Origin: Niallia sp. XMNu-256 | GTDB lineage: Bacteria; Bacillota; Bacilli; Bacillales; Cytobacillaceae | Direction of reading: 5' to 3' | NCBI RefSeq assembly: GCF_036670015.1 | Contig: NZ_CP137636.1 | Coordinates: 2,954,501 to 3,018,500, forward strand | DNA: 64,000 bases | Shown here: piece by piece, positions 9,212-18,491 of the stretch | How the letters are laid out: each line of letters starts with the position of its first letter | Numbering within the stretch: position 1 is the stretch's first letter | Made by a program: the position numbers and the translations under genes | The notes under the pieces: model-generated | Told to the model about the DNA's origin: nothing | Seen by the model: the letters and a program-made list of their open reading frames with translations, nothing else | Database searches by the model: none

Positions 9212-10087
9212 CTATTTACAGAATATATGTTTACCGATTTTTTTAATTTGTGGTCTAGTCCATATCCAACCACTTGTTGCTGTATCAGGGTTAAAATAGT
9301 AAAGCGCTTCACCTGTTGGATCCCAGCCATTTATGGCATCCAGAACCGCTTTTTTAGCAGTTTCATTAGGGGTCAACCAGATTTGACCATCGGCAACCGC
9401 TGTAAAAGCTCTAGGTTCAAAGATAACACCTGAAACTGTATTAGGAAATGTTGAACTCTGCACTCGATTTAAAATAACAGCTGCAACAGCAACTTGACCA
9501 ATATAAGGTTCACCCCGTGCCTCACCATGTACCGCGTTTGCCATTAGTTGAATATCATTTTGTGAGAAACCATTTGGTACATTTGTGGCTGTTGGTCCTT
9601 TAGGCGTTGTTTGTTGCTGCCTTGCCGGTTGCTGTTGGGCTGGTGTCTGTTGCTGTCTTGCCGGTTGTTCTTGCTTTGCTGGTGATTGTTTCTTTGGCGG
9701 TGCTTGCTTATTTAAGTCTGTCCCACCATAATGCGTAAATTTTTTCCCCTTATTGATGTTTTGTTTCACATGCTTCTCATTATATTTTGACGCTTTAACA
9801 AGCTTTTCTTTCGTCTCTGCTCCTGCTAAACCATCTACTTTCATGCCAAACTCATACTGGAAATTCCTTAATGCCCAATATGTTCTCCATCCAAATACTC
9901 CGTCAATTTTTCCATTGTAAAAACCTAAATATTGTAGACGAGATTGAAGTTCTATAACGTCATCACCTACCGCACCTTGTTGAATGATTTGGTCCGTAAA
10001 GGCATCTACCTTTTCTCTATCTGGATAGAAACTGAAACAAATCGAGAAAATGATGATTAGTGCCGTAAAAAAAACTTTTCTTTTCAT
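9212..10087 (-). CDS. sleB: Spore cortex-lytic enzyme SleB
   Basis: SleB is a lytic transglycosylase that cleaves muramic-lactam-containing cortex peptidoglycan during germination. The 291 residues show a signal peptide (1-29), a peptidoglycan-binding domain (about 37-95, with LQSRLQYLGFYNGKIDG), a Gln/Pro-rich linker (about 125-165, repeated PARQQQT units) and a C-terminal cell-wall hydrolase domain containing AVHGEARGEPYIGQVAVAA, where the catalytic glutamate is expected. It is the first gene of the sleB-ypeB operon. Confidence 0.97.
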   Translation of the reverse strand: MKRKVFFTALIIIFSICFSFYPDREKVDAFTDQIIQQGAVGDDVIELQSRLQYLGFYNGKIDGVFGWRTYWALRNFQYEFGMKVDGLAGAETKEKLVKASKYNEKHVKQNINKGKKFTHYGGTDLNKQAPPKKQSPAKQEQPARQQQTPAQQQPARQQQTTPKGPTATNVPNGFSQNDIQLMANAVHGEARGEPYIGQVAVAAVILNRVQSSTFPNTVSGVIFEPRAFTAVADGQIWLTPNETAKKAVLDAINGWDPTGEALYYFNPDTATSGWIWTRPQIKKIGKHIFCK

Positions 10088-10191
10088 GTTAACTACCCCC
10101 AGTTATAAATCATTTTCACATTAATCGTATTTTTTGTAACAACTGGTTCATTTATACAAGTAATTTTTTTACCTCTTCTTAAAAGCAAAAT

Positions 10192-10222
10192 AAAACCCTT
10201 CACTTTATAAATGAAGGGTTTT
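10192..10222 (-). terminator. Terminator after prsW
   Basis: An 11-bp perfect stem AAAACCCTTCA/TGAAGGGTTTT has the prsW stop codon in its loop. Confidence 0.8.
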
Positions 10223-10882
10223 AACATTTTTGGAGTATTTAACACTTAATATGTGAGCCTTTTTCACTTTACGTAAGCCTAACCACCAAAGGAAAATCAT
10301 AAAGGGCAACATAAAATAAATCCACGTTGTATGCAAATATAAAATGTAATCGTAAATCCCATGTAATAAAAATGGGACAAACAGTGATAGAAAAAGCCAT
10401 TTTCCTTTTGATTGTGAAGAAAATTTTGCTTTGCCTAAATAATAGCCCATAATTACCCCAAACATGGCGTGGCTTGATACCGGTAGTAATGCACGTCCGA
10501 TTGCAAATTCCAATCCATTACCAATCAAGTATAATATATTCTCTGTTGTTGCAAACCCAAGAGAAACAGATGAACCATACACGATGCCGTCATAGGGCTC
10601 ATCAAAGTGAAAGTGCAAATAAGCTATATAATATACAATAAACCATTTAAAAAATTCCTCGAGCAAACCTGTTGAGAAAAAAGCATCCCCCATATTTGTG
10701 CGTAAAATATTCTCTGTCTCTAAAACATATTGAATAAACATAATCGGAAAAACAATTAGCGCTCCAAAGAAAAAAGTTCTAATTACTAATGCAATCGGTT
10801 CTACACCAAACTGATCCTTCAAATAAAAATAACATAGCAAGGCCAAACCAGGTGCGATTCCGGCTGACAGAATTCCCAGCAT
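10205..10882 (-). CDS. prsW: Intramembrane protease PrsW
   Basis: PrsW is a polytopic membrane glutamic-type protease that makes the first cut in the anti-sigma factor RsiW, releasing sigma-W under envelope stress. The sequence shows several transmembrane segments, the EEFFKW motif (the EExxK signature) and conserved histidines in HFDEPYDG and SSHAMFG. The start is placed at the ATG 10880-10882 ([12 protein letters not shown]), preceded by AGAGGA, giving about 225 residues, close to the B. subtilis protein. Single-gene transcript before sleB. Confidence 0.93.
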   Translation of the reverse strand: MLGILSAGIAPGLALLCYFYLKDQFGVEPIALVIRTFFFGALIVFPIMFIQYVLETENILRTNMGDAFFSTGLLEEFFKWFIVYYIAYLHFHFDEPYDGIVYGSSVSLGFATTENILYLIGNGLEFAIGRALLPVSSHAMFGVIMGYYLGKAKFSSQSKGKWLFLSLFVPFLLHGIYDYILYLHTTWIYFMLPFMIFLWWLGLRKVKKAHILSVKYSKNVKTLHL

Positions 10883-10980
10883 TTGCCGTCCTCTTTTCAA
10901 ACTTTTTCTTTCATCCTAACATGTTACATACGTAAAGAAAACGGCTAATTTTACTAGTGAACAACAGGGGGCTAATATTT

Positions 10981-11955
10981 TTACGCGAACTCACTTTGTG
11001 TTATTTTTTGATCAGAGGCTAATAATACAGCTAATTTGATCCTTGCCTTTTTACTATCATAGTCCTCCCCTAGCAGGACGCCACTTTTCTGTAAATCATG
11101 AGCACTGCCGAGGTACCCATAGGAAGGGTACACTTTGCCTTCTTCCGCACTTGTTGTTACAACTGTGATAACTCCTTTATTAATAGCACTTTTTATTGAA
11201 TCCATCATATAAGGAGGGACTTGTCCTCTTCCAACTCCTTCTAACACAAGTCCTTTTGCACCAGCAGTGACAGCGGCATCTATAAAAATTCCATCACCAC
11301 CGCTATAACATTTAACAATATCCACTCTTGGGATGGATCTTTTAATAAGATATGATTCCTTCCTAACGGGCTTTTGGTAAATACTGACGATGTCATTATC
11401 AATGATTCCTAAATAGCCATATCCAAAGGACTCAAAGCCCTGTAAATTGGAAGCGTGTACTTTTTTCACATATTTTGCAGAATAAATTCTTTCATTAAAA
11501 ACAACTACTACGCCAACACCTTTTAAAATGTCTGTTACTGCTACATAAATTGAATTTCTCATATTTGAGTAAACATCCGTCCCAACATCCTGTGGAGAAC
11601 GCTGTGATCCGGTCACTACGATTGGTCTTGAATCATCAATCGTTAAATCTAGGAAGTAGGCCGTTTCTTCTAATGTATCGGTTCCATGGGTCACGACAAT
11701 ACCACAAATGGAAGGATCTTCTAGTTGTGAGAGAATTGCTTTACGAACTTTTAGCATTTCATCAAAGTCAATATGCATACTCGGCTTTTGCATCACATCG
11801 ATAACTCTTACTTCAATATCATCAGGCAGTTGACATAACTCTGCCAACTCATTCCCCGTAAGAGCCCCTGAAGCTAAAAGTCCCTTTGATATTTCTTTAC
11901 TAGCAATGGTTCCACCTGTTGTAATTAATGCAACTGTTTTTTTCAACTTATTCAT
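10981..11955 (-). CDS. ansA: L-asparaginase, type I-like
   Basis: It hydrolyses asparagine to aspartate and ammonia. The 324 residues contain both threonine active-site motifs: TTGGTIAS near the N-terminus and HGTDTLEETA near residue 90. There is no signal peptide, so it is cytoplasmic. It starts 3 bp after the ypdA stop, suggesting co-transcription. The ATG at 11953-11955 abuts its Shine-Dalgarno; a TTG three codons later (MKKTVALITTGG) is a plausible alternative start. B. subtilis has ansA elsewhere, so its presence here is a local difference. Confidence 0.9.
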   Translation of the reverse strand: MNKLKKTVALITTGGTIASKEISKGLLASGALTGNELAELCQLPDDIEVRVIDVMQKPSMHIDFDEMLKVRKAILSQLEDPSICGIVVTHGTDTLEETAYFLDLTIDDSRPIVVTGSQRSPQDVGTDVYSNMRNSIYVAVTDILKGVGVVVVFNERIYSAKYVKKVHASNLQGFESFGYGYLGIIDNDIVSIYQKPVRKESYLIKRSIPRVDIVKCYSGGDGIFIDAAVTAGAKGLVLEGVGRGQVPPYMMDSIKSAINKGVITVVTTSAEEGKVYPSYGYLGSAHDLQKSGVLLGEDYDSKKARIKLAVLLASDQKITQSEFA

Positions 11956-11958
11956 CCT

Positions 11959-12921
11959 TTAATTTCTATTATCGATTGAAAGGGCTATTTTTTCGCCATG
12001 AAAGCGGCCATTTTCAACAAAAATCTCATTGGCCTCATTCCCAGCAGCAATAACACCAGCTATATAAACTCCCTCCACATTTGTTTCCATTGTTTCATCA
12101 TTATAAACCGGTCTACCTGTTAAATCGTCTATTTTTACACCAATTTTTCTCAAGAAATCTTTGTCAGGATGATAACCTGTCATAGCAAAAACAAAATCGT
12201 TCTTTATCGTATACTGTTCTCCATCCTTCACGTAAACTACAGTGTTTTCTGTTATTTCCTTAACGACTGACTTCCATTCCATCTTAATGCGTTCATTACG
12301 GACATGTCCTTCAAATTCTGGAAGTATCCATGGTTTAATTTTAGGAGAGTATTCATTACCGCGATATAAAACCGTTACCCTTGCCCCTGCCTTAACTAAT
12401 TCAAGGGTTGCATCTACCCCTGAGTTCTTTAAACCAATAACCACTACATCTTTATCAAAATAAGGGTGGGCCTCTTTAAAATAATGAAATACTTTTGGCA
12501 AATCTTCACCTGGTACTCCAATTAAATTAGGTTGATCGTAGTAACCTGTTGCAATAACAACATTATTTGCGATATATTTTTCTTTATCCGTTGTTACAAT
12601 AAAACGAGAATCCTCTTTTTGAACATAAAGAACCTTTTCGAACGCATTGATACGTAAATCTTTCCGCTTTACGACTTCTCTATAGTAGGCAAGTGCTTGG
12701 CTTCGATTTGCTTTTCTTGTTTCTGTTATAAACGCCACATCACCAATTTCCAGTTTATCACTAGAACTGAAAAATGTTTGATGGGTTGGATAATGATAGA
12801 TCGCATTTACAATATTACCTTTTTCAATGACAAGTGGTTTAATCCCAATGTCTTGTAGTGCAATTGCTGCGGCCAACCCACATGGACCTCCACCGACAAT
12901 GATAACTTCTTCCTGTTTCAA
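11959..12921 (-). CDS. ypdA: Bacillithiol disulfide reductase YpdA (Bdr)
   Basis: This NADPH-dependent flavoprotein reduces oxidised bacillithiol, the low-molecular-weight thiol of Bacillaceae. The 320 residues have an N-terminal FAD-binding GGGPCGLAAA motif and a second dinucleotide fold (VVIGLKNSGVDATLEL, around 160-175). The C-terminal FAD region has YIAGVIAAG. The GGGPCG cysteine (about residue 13) is the conserved catalytic one in the family. Translation apparently starts at TTG 12919-12921 with GAGGTGA upstream. It lies next to gudB as in B. subtilis. Confidence 0.95.
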   Translation of the reverse strand: MKQEEVIIVGGGPCGLAAAIALQDIGIKPLVIEKGNIVNAIYHYPTHQTFFSSSDKLEIGDVAFITETRKANRSQALAYYREVVKRKDLRINAFEKVLYVQKEDSRFIVTTDKEKYIANNVVIATGYYDQPNLIGVPGEDLPKVFHYFKEAHPYFDKDVVVIGLKNSGVDATLELVKAGARVTVLYRGNEYSPKIKPWILPEFEGHVRNERIKMEWKSVVKEITENTVVYVKDGEQYTIKNDFVFAMTGYHPDKDFLRKIGVKIDDLTGRPVYNDETMETNVEGVYIAGVIAAGNEANEIFVENGRFHGEKIALSIDNRN

Positions 12922-12962
12922 TGATGTTCACCTCAAAATTACGTACTATTTTTAGTAAAAAA

Positions 12963-12992
12963 CAAAAAACTTCTATCCTATTATGATAGAAG
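12963..12992 (-). terminator. Terminator after gudB
   Basis: Stem CTTCTATC/GATAGAAG followed by TTTTTTG on the minus strand, between gudB and ypdA. Confidence 0.8.
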
Positions 12993-13022
12993 CTTTGTTT
13001 AAAACTTTCAATATAAGAATAA

Positions 13023-14300
13023 TTAGACCCAACCTCTGAATCTTGATGCTTCAGCCATTTTGCGTACGCCTACCATATAGGCTGCTAAGCGCATATCAAC
13101 TTTACGAATTTGTGCCATCTCGTAAATTTGGTTAAATGCTTTCACAATAACTGTTTCCAATCTATCGTTTACCTCTTCTTCCGTCCAATAATATCCTTGA
13201 TTATTTTGCACCCATTCAAAATAGGATACGGTTACTCCACCAGCTGATGCTAACACATCTGGAACAAGTAAAATACCTCGATCCGTTAAGATTTGTGTTG
13301 CCTCAAGGTTTGTCGGACCATTAGCAGCTTCTACAATAATTTTCGCATGGATATGTGGAGCGTTTTCTTCCGTAATCTGATTTTCAATGGCTGCAGGAAC
13401 AAGAATATCACACTCTTTTTCTAGCAATTCCTGATTAGTGATCGTATGGTTAAATAATTTGGTAACCGTTCCAAAACTATCTCTTCTATCTAGTAAATAC
13501 TCTACATCAAGACCATCCGGATTATAAAGAGCACCGTACGCATCCGAAATTCCGACAACAATCGCCCCTGCATCGTGCAAAAACTCCGTTAGGAAACTTC
13601 CAGCATTTCCGAACCCCTGAACGATGACTCTTGCACCTTTTATATCTATACCTTTTTTCTTTGCAGCCTCATTTATACATATGATTACACCTTTTGCTGC
13701 AGCGGACTCTCGTCCATGTGAACCGCCTAACACAAGCGGTTTTCCTGTAATAAATCCTGGAGAATTAAACTCATCGATCCGGCTGTACTCATCCATCATC
13801 CAAGCCATTATTTGTGAATTCGTAAAAATATCTGGAGCAGGTATATCTTTCGCCGGTCCAACAATTTGACTAATTGCTCTTACATAACCACGACTCAAAC
13901 GTTCGAGTTCTCGAAAAGACATATCACGCGGATCACAGACAATTCCACCTTTCCCACCACCATATGGCAAATCAACTATTCCACATTTTAAACTCATCCA
14001 AATGGAGAGTGCTTTAACTTCATTTTCAGTTACTTCCGGATGAAACCGAATGCCTCCTTTAGTAGGACCAACTGCATCATTATGCTGCGCCCGAAAACCT
14101 GTAAAGATTTTCGTTGACCCATCATCCATGCGAATCGGGATTTTGACAGTCAACATCCGAATCGGTTCCTTCAACAGTTCATATACTTCTTCTGGATATC
14201 CTAATTTTTCCAAAGCCTTATGAATAACGGTTTGGGTTGACTTTAAAACATCAAGTTTTTCCTCTGCCGTGTTCGTTACCTGACTGTGATCGGCGGTCAT
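13023..14300 (-). CDS. gudB: NAD-specific glutamate dehydrogenase
   Basis: Catabolic glutamate dehydrogenase converts glutamate to 2-oxoglutarate and ammonia. The 425 residues include the catalytic-lysine segment LPYGGGKGGI, GFGNAGS in the NAD domain and VPAAIENQI. The C-terminal ASRFRGWV matches B. subtilis GudB/RocG. The direct duplication that inactivates gudB in laboratory B. subtilis 168 is absent, so this copy should be active. The position beside ypdA and mecB supports gudB over rocG. Confidence 0.93.
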   Translation of the reverse strand: MTADHSQVTNTAEEKLDVLKSTQTVIHKALEKLGYPEEVYELLKEPIRMLTVKIPIRMDDGSTKIFTGFRAQHNDAVGPTKGGIRFHPEVTENEVKALSIWMSLKCGIVDLPYGGGKGGIVCDPRDMSFRELERLSRGYVRAISQIVGPAKDIPAPDIFTNSQIMAWMMDEYSRIDEFNSPGFITGKPLVLGGSHGRESAAAKGVIICINEAAKKKGIDIKGARVIVQGFGNAGSFLTEFLHDAGAIVVGISDAYGALYNPDGLDVEYLLDRRDSFGTVTKLFNHTITNQELLEKECDILVPAAIENQITEENAPHIHAKIIVEAANGPTNLEATQILTDRGILLVPDVLASAGGVTVSYFEWVQNNQGYYWTEEEVNDRLETVIVKAFNQIYEMAQIRKVDMRLAAYMVGVRKMAEASRFRGWV

Positions 14301-14441
14301 GCATATTTCCTCCTAAAATCGTTGCTGATAGATGATTCTTTAGAGTTAGTATACACTTTTGTTGATAATATGCAAGACAAATGATTTTCTAATTAGAATA
14401 GTTAAAATATTTATAAAGCACTATGTAAACACTTTGAAACT

Positions 14442-14477
14442 CCCCTCGATTATTAGTTTCTTCATAATCAAGGAGAG
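14442..14477 (-). terminator. Possible terminator after mecB
   Basis: A hairpin with arms CTCCTTGATTAT and ATAATCGAGGGGAG (one mismatch) lies just past the mecB stop. The following T-run is weak. Confidence 0.4.
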
Positions 14478-14491
14478 TCGCATATCCGCTA

Positions 14492-15067
14492 TTATTGAAA
14501 GTAAGTCATCATTTCGTTTACAGCTTTGTCCTTTACAATTGTTTTACCATACTCTTCTAGAATATGAACACTGATAAAAGACGGGTTTCCATACTCAGCC
14601 ATAATCGCCGTAATGGTTGTTTGAATATCTTCACAAACATTATCAATTAGAAAATAATAAGCATTGTTCATATAGTAAATGGTTCCACCTGAAAACCCCG
14701 TGGCTCCTAACCTCTTGGCTAACCCAATCACATCTTCAAAATCTGCAATTTCAAATAAAATCTCCACATTGCCTTCTAATGTCACTTGCATATCGATAAA
14801 CTGATCGTTAAAAATATCTTCTTCACTCTCTTCAACTGTAACGATCATCACCATCCCCTGTGCTTGCATAGAGAATATTTCAACAGCGACAGAACCATGG
14901 ATATCCACTTTAAACTGTTCGCTAGCTTCTTCAAGCATATCATGAAAAAGTTGATGCCATTTCAATGAATCTTTCCAAATATCTTCTTTCGTCAACCCTC
15001 TGTCAAATAAATCATCGAGGGTCAGGAATATTTTAATCTTATTGTAATTTAATCGTTCTAAGCGCAT
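14492..15067 (-). CDS. mecB: Adaptor protein MecA-family (MecB/YpbH)
   Basis: MecA-family adaptors bring substrates to the ClpCP protease. The 191 residues have the N-terminal target-binding domain beginning MRLERLNYNKIKIFLT, an acidic middle region (about 75-95) and a C-terminal ClpC-binding domain. Position between gudB and ypbG identifies it as the MecB/YpbH paralogue rather than MecA itself. Confidence 0.92.
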   Translation of the reverse strand: MRLERLNYNKIKIFLTLDDLFDRGLTKEDIWKDSLKWHQLFHDMLEEASEQFKVDIHGSVAVEIFSMQAQGMVMIVTVEESEEDIFNDQFIDMQVTLEGNVEILFEIADFEDVIGLAKRLGATGFSGGTIYYMNNAYYFLIDNVCEDIQTTITAIMAEYGNPSFISVHILEEYGKTIVKDKAVNEMMTYFQ

Positions 15068-15170
15068 ATTGGATGCCCCCTACTGTGAACAAACTCTTAA
15101 TTTAGTTTATGTAATAAAGCTATATTTGTGAGTCGTCTCATCCTAGTTGTATGTGTATACCCAATTTTGG

Positions 15171-15944
15171 TCAGGTTTCATGCTTAATCGTGATAAGATG
15201 TGTTTCAGCCTTTGCACCCAATCTAAATGGAATACCTGTTGTACCATATCCGTTACTTATTAAAACCGTTAATTCATCTATCTTCTTCAAACTTCCTTTC
15301 TCATAAGGTCCATACCCAAACAGACGGATCTGCCCTCCATGTGTGTGTCCTGACAACAATAAGTTAATTCCATACTTTGGTTCGATTTCCCTTCTAATTT
15401 CAGGATTATGACAGACTAATATTTTAAAGCTATCAAGCTCAACTTCTTCCATTGCCAATTCCAGATTATGTCTATCTTTACTAACCTCATCTAATCCGAT
15501 AAAGTATAACCGCTCCCCTTCTTCGGATTGAAATAAAATCGAATCATTCACTAGTACTTTCACATCTAAAGATAATAGCATTGCATCCAGTACCGGAACA
15601 TCTCCTTCATAATCATTGTTCCCCCATACAAATAAAACCGGCCCTAATGTTTTTAATTTCATAATATTGTTTTTGACACGTTCTAATGGTACACCTTTTT
15701 CCAGTAGATCTCCGCCAACAATGACGACATCTACATTTCCTTTTACCTCATCAATAATACTGTCAGAAACCGTTCGACGATGGATATCGGAAATAAAAAA
15801 TAATTTAACTGTACGAAAGCTCTCTGGAAAAGCTGAAAATTCCAATGTATGATATACAACTCTGTTGCCAAAGGCTTCTCTATACATATAAATAAATAAA
15901 CTAAGGAGAGTGATTAAACTAAGTATTAATATCCAAACCATCAT
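15171..15944 (-). CDS. ypbG: Membrane-anchored metallophosphoesterase (YpbG-like)
   Basis: An N-terminal transmembrane helix (about 3-20) is followed by a calcineurin-like phosphoesterase domain. The metal-binding motifs are in order: DIHRR (DxH), GGDLLEKG, WGNNDYEG (GNxD in place of GNH), CHNPEI and SGHTHGGQ. 257 residues. The substrate is unknown. It sits after mecB as in B. subtilis, and is divergent from the cotJ operon. Confidence 0.9.
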   Translation of the reverse strand: MMVWILILSLITLLSLFIYMYREAFGNRVVYHTLEFSAFPESFRTVKLFFISDIHRRTVSDSIIDEVKGNVDVVIVGGDLLEKGVPLERVKNNIMKLKTLGPVLFVWGNNDYEGDVPVLDAMLLSLDVKVLVNDSILFQSEEGERLYFIGLDEVSKDRHNLELAMEEVELDSFKILVCHNPEIRREIEPKYGINLLLSGHTHGGQIRLFGYGPYEKGSLKKIDELTVLISNGYGTTGIPFRLGAKAETHLITIKHET

Positions 15945-16091
15945 TTTTTACAAGTGCCCCCTAAATAATAACTCATAGTCCTTAACATAGGATTTCTCGC
16001 ATGAAGAGACCTATATTTTACCATAAAAATGTAACATAGAATAAATTTACCTATCATATGATTTAAAGGATGAAATAAAGGAGGTTATTAG

Positions 16092-16316
16092 ATGAATACA
16101 AGAAATAAAGTTTGGCACCCATATAGCAGTCCATTCGATCCTTGTAAGCCTATCAAAACAAAAAGTTATTCTACTCCTCCCCATTTATACATGGGATTTC
16201 AACCACCAAATTTAGAACAGTTCGCACCTTTGGAGGCTTTAAAAGCCGGAACCCTTTGGAAGGCTCTTTACGATCCCTATTACAGCCCATATGAAAAAGC
16301 TAAAGGGAGGGATTAA
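16092..16316 (+). CDS. cotJA: Spore coat associated protein CotJA
   Basis: A 74-residue proline- and tyrosine-rich protein (YSTPPHLYMGFQPPNLEQF) matching CotJA. It is the first gene of a cotJA-cotJB-cotJC operon transcribed in the mother cell by sigma-E in B. subtilis. A GGAGG precedes the ATG. The three genes are closely packed: cotJB starts 1 bp after this stop. Confidence 0.93.
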   Translation: MNTRNKVWHPYSSPFDPCKPIKTKSYSTPPHLYMGFQPPNLEQFAPLEALKAGTLWKALYDPYYSPYEKAKGRD

Positions 16317-16317
16317 C

Positions 16318-16578
16318 ATGAAAAAGATGCCTCCTGAATACTATCAATTACTCGAACAACTTCAAGCAGTTGATTTTGTCCTTGTCGAACTGACCTTATA
16401 TTTAGATACCCATAATGACGATGCGGAAGCGATTAAACAATTTAACCAATTCGCTTCGGAACGAAAAAAAATAAAAAAGGCAATGGAAAGTAAATTTGGT
16501 CCACTGCAACAATTTGGAAACAGTTATTCGGGTTATCCATGGAACTGGGATGACGCACCGTGGCCATGGCAAGTATAG
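16318..16578 (+). CDS. cotJB: Spore coat protein CotJB
   Basis: The protein has 86 residues, MKKMPPEYYQLLEQLQAVDF then an alpha-helical middle and a Trp-rich C-terminus (NWDDAPWPWQ), typical of CotJB. I place the start at 16318, after AAAGGGAGGG, rather than at an earlier in-frame ATG (16291) inside cotJA. CotJA and CotJC depend on each other for coat incorporation in B. subtilis. Confidence 0.93.
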   Translation: MKKMPPEYYQLLEQLQAVDFVLVELTLYLDTHNDDAEAIKQFNQFASERKKIKKAMESKFGPLQQFGNSYSGYPWNWDDAPWPWQV

Positions 16579-16638
16579 GTCGACTTATCCGATTAGGATT
16601 TTAACAAATGGACTTGTAGAATGTTAGGAGGTAATCTA

Positions 16639-17208
16639 ATGTGGATTTATGAGAAGAAGTTGCAGTACCCCGTTAAAGTCAGCCAGTGTAATCCAACACT
16701 CGCGAAATACTTAATTGAACAATACGGTGGTGCAGATGGAGAATTAGCCGCAGCCCTCCGTTATTTAAATCAACGCTATACCATTCCTGATAAAGTAGTT
16801 GGACTATTAACCGATATTGGTACAGAAGAATTTGCCCATCTAGAAATGATTGCGACAATGGTCTATAAATTAACAAAGGATGCAACCCCTGAACAACTCA
16901 AGGCAGCCGGTCTTGGGGATCACTATGCAGATCATGATTCCGCTCTATTTTATCATAATGCAGCGGGTAATCCTTGGACTGCGACCTACATTCAAGCAAA
17001 AGGCGATCCGATTGCAGATCTTTACGAGGATATCGCTGCAGAAGAAAAAGCAAGAGCTACTTATCAATGGTTGATTAATATAAGCGATGATCCTGATATT
17101 AATGATAGCCTTCGATTTTTAAGAGAAAGAGAAATTGTCCATTCCCTCCGATTCCGCGAAGCCGTTGAAATTTTGAAAGAAGAAAGAGGGAAGAAGAAAT
17201 TTTTCTAA
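16639..17208 (+). CDS. cotJC: Spore coat protein CotJC, manganese-catalase family
   Basis: The 189 residues begin MWIYEKKLQYPVKV. The fold is a ferritin-like manganese catalase. Likely metal-binding residues lie in GADGELAAALRYL, IGTEEFAHLEM and AAEEKARATYQWL (Glu and His in ExxH-type spacing). The start at 16639 follows TAGGAGGT; an in-frame ATG 18 bases upstream would contain that site. Last gene of the operon, followed by a strong hairpin. Confidence 0.95.
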   Translation: MWIYEKKLQYPVKVSQCNPTLAKYLIEQYGGADGELAAALRYLNQRYTIPDKVVGLLTDIGTEEFAHLEMIATMVYKLTKDATPEQLKAAGLGDHYADHDSALFYHNAAGNPWTATYIQAKGDPIADLYEDIAAEEKARATYQWLINISDDPDINDSLRFLREREIVHSLRFREAVEILKEERGKKKFF

Positions 17209-17222
17209 CAAAATCTTTTATT

Positions 17223-17262
17223 GAAAACAAATAAGAGTCTTTTGATACTCTTATTTGTTTTC
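17223..17262. terminator. Bidirectional terminator between cotJC and ypbF
   Basis: A perfect 16-bp stem GAAAACAAATAAGAGT/ACTCTTATTTGTTTTC. The ypbF stop codon is in the right arm. Confidence 0.9.
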
Positions 17263-17709
17263 ATGGTATAAATTAATATCATAATTTTTCTTCATCATCT
17301 CAAACACAAGATGCCGATTTTTCCATTCGTCCTTATTACTCCACAAATCCTTACTTTTATCGATAATTTCACAACGCAATAAGTGGAATTCCTTTTCAGC
17401 CTTATCCCGTTTTTGCCGAAAAACATTCATTAGACCAAATAGGCCAAGGACGATCATTAACATAAAGAGATGGTTCGAATTATTTACATAAACCGAAAAA
17501 ACGGTCGCAAAGGAATATGAATACGGCTTAAATAGCGTATAATACAAAACTATAAAATAGCCAAATGCAATAATGATTGTTCCCCACATAATCATTAAAT
17601 GCCAAAAGGTTAATTTATCAAATTTCTGTTTTCTCTCAACTACCTTTTGTAACATTTTTCTTGTAGCCTGATCCGTTCTTTCATCAAGCATCATAATCGG
17701 TGATTCCAA
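17251..17709 (-). CDS. ypbF: YpbF family membrane protein (DUF2663)
   Basis: The 152 residues have two transmembrane segments (about 36-58 and 75-93) flanked by charged, probably cytoplasmic, ends. Sequence type and place next to ypbE match YpbF of B. subtilis, a protein of unknown function. It runs convergently to cotJC. Confidence 0.8.
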   Translation of the reverse strand: MESPIMMLDERTDQATRKMLQKVVERKQKFDKLTFWHLMIMWGTIIIAFGYFIVLYYTLFKPYSYSFATVFSVYVNNSNHLFMLMIVLGLFGLMNVFRQKRDKAEKEFHLLRCEIIDKSKDLWSNKDEWKNRHLVFEMMKKNYDINLYHENK

Positions 17710-17796
17710 CTCATTCCCTCCCTTCTATCACCAATTTATGAACTTGTCCGTAAATGTATGACGGTTCTTTTTAAGAAATGATCTAATACGGCAAAA

Positions 17797-17821
17797 AAAT
17801 CGGCACCACACATGCCGATTT
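17797..17821 (-). terminator. Terminator after ypbE
   Basis: A 9-bp stem AAATCGGCA/TGCCGATTT with a T-run on the minus strand. Confidence 0.8.
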
Positions 17822-18491
17822 ACTTTGATAATGGGATGGTCAAAACCTGCCCCACTTTAATTTCATTACTACTTAATCCATTGGCCCTTTTAATCGTATC
17901 TATGCCTGCTTTTGATTGATAATATTTCATCGAAATTCGATAAATCGTTTCACCCGGCTGAACGGTATGGTAAATCGATTGATTGGATTGAGACTTCGTT
18001 TCACTCACGATTGAATCGACAGAAATAGAAGGGTTAGAGTTCTCTCCAGAGGAAATCAAATCATTGGGGTCCCTCCTTCTATCAACTGAATCTTCCACAA
18101 CATCCTGTTCTCCCTCTGTTGAAGTTTCTGGTTCTGGCTCTGGATTTATCTCTTTCTCACTTTTTTCTTTTGGCACTGACTTTTCAATATCAATTACTTC
18201 GAAGCCCTCTGACGACTCCCCTATCGTTTTTCTTACGCTACTCATTGGTTCTTTTAACAAGGAAGAATAAATACTAAATATCGTAATTGGTAATAAAATA
18301 AAAAATAACACTAATAAACGAATGACCGGATACTTTAGCTTCCATTTATTTTTTTCCCTTTTTTGTTGGTGCACACGGCTTCTTGGAGGTAATTCTTCTC
18401 TTTCAACCATTTGCCCCTCTTCAAAGGTAGTTTTCTCTAATTTTTGCCTTAACTTCTCAGCTTGTTCTCTGTAGGGGCGCTCTTTACTCAT
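17820..18491 (-). CDS. ypbE: LysM domain protein YpbE
   Basis: The 223 residues have a basic N-terminal cytoplasmic part and one transmembrane helix (about 53-72). A low-complexity Glu/Ser/Pro-rich spacer follows (about 85-165), then a C-terminal LysM domain (YHTVQPGETIYRISMKYY ... GQVLTIP), which binds peptidoglycan. A single-pass wall-binding protein; function unknown. Its ATG overlaps the ypbD stop (ATGA), so translation is coupled. Confidence 0.88.
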   Translation of the reverse strand: MSKERPYREQAEKLRQKLEKTTFEEGQMVEREELPPRSRVHQQKREKNKWKLKYPVIRLLVLFFILLPITIFSIYSSLLKEPMSSVRKTIGESSEGFEVIDIEKSVPKEKSEKEINPEPEPETSTEGEQDVVEDSVDRRRDPNDLISSGENSNPSISVDSIVSETKSQSNQSIYHTVQPGETIYRISMKYYQSKAGIDTIKRANGLSSNEIKVGQVLTIPLSK

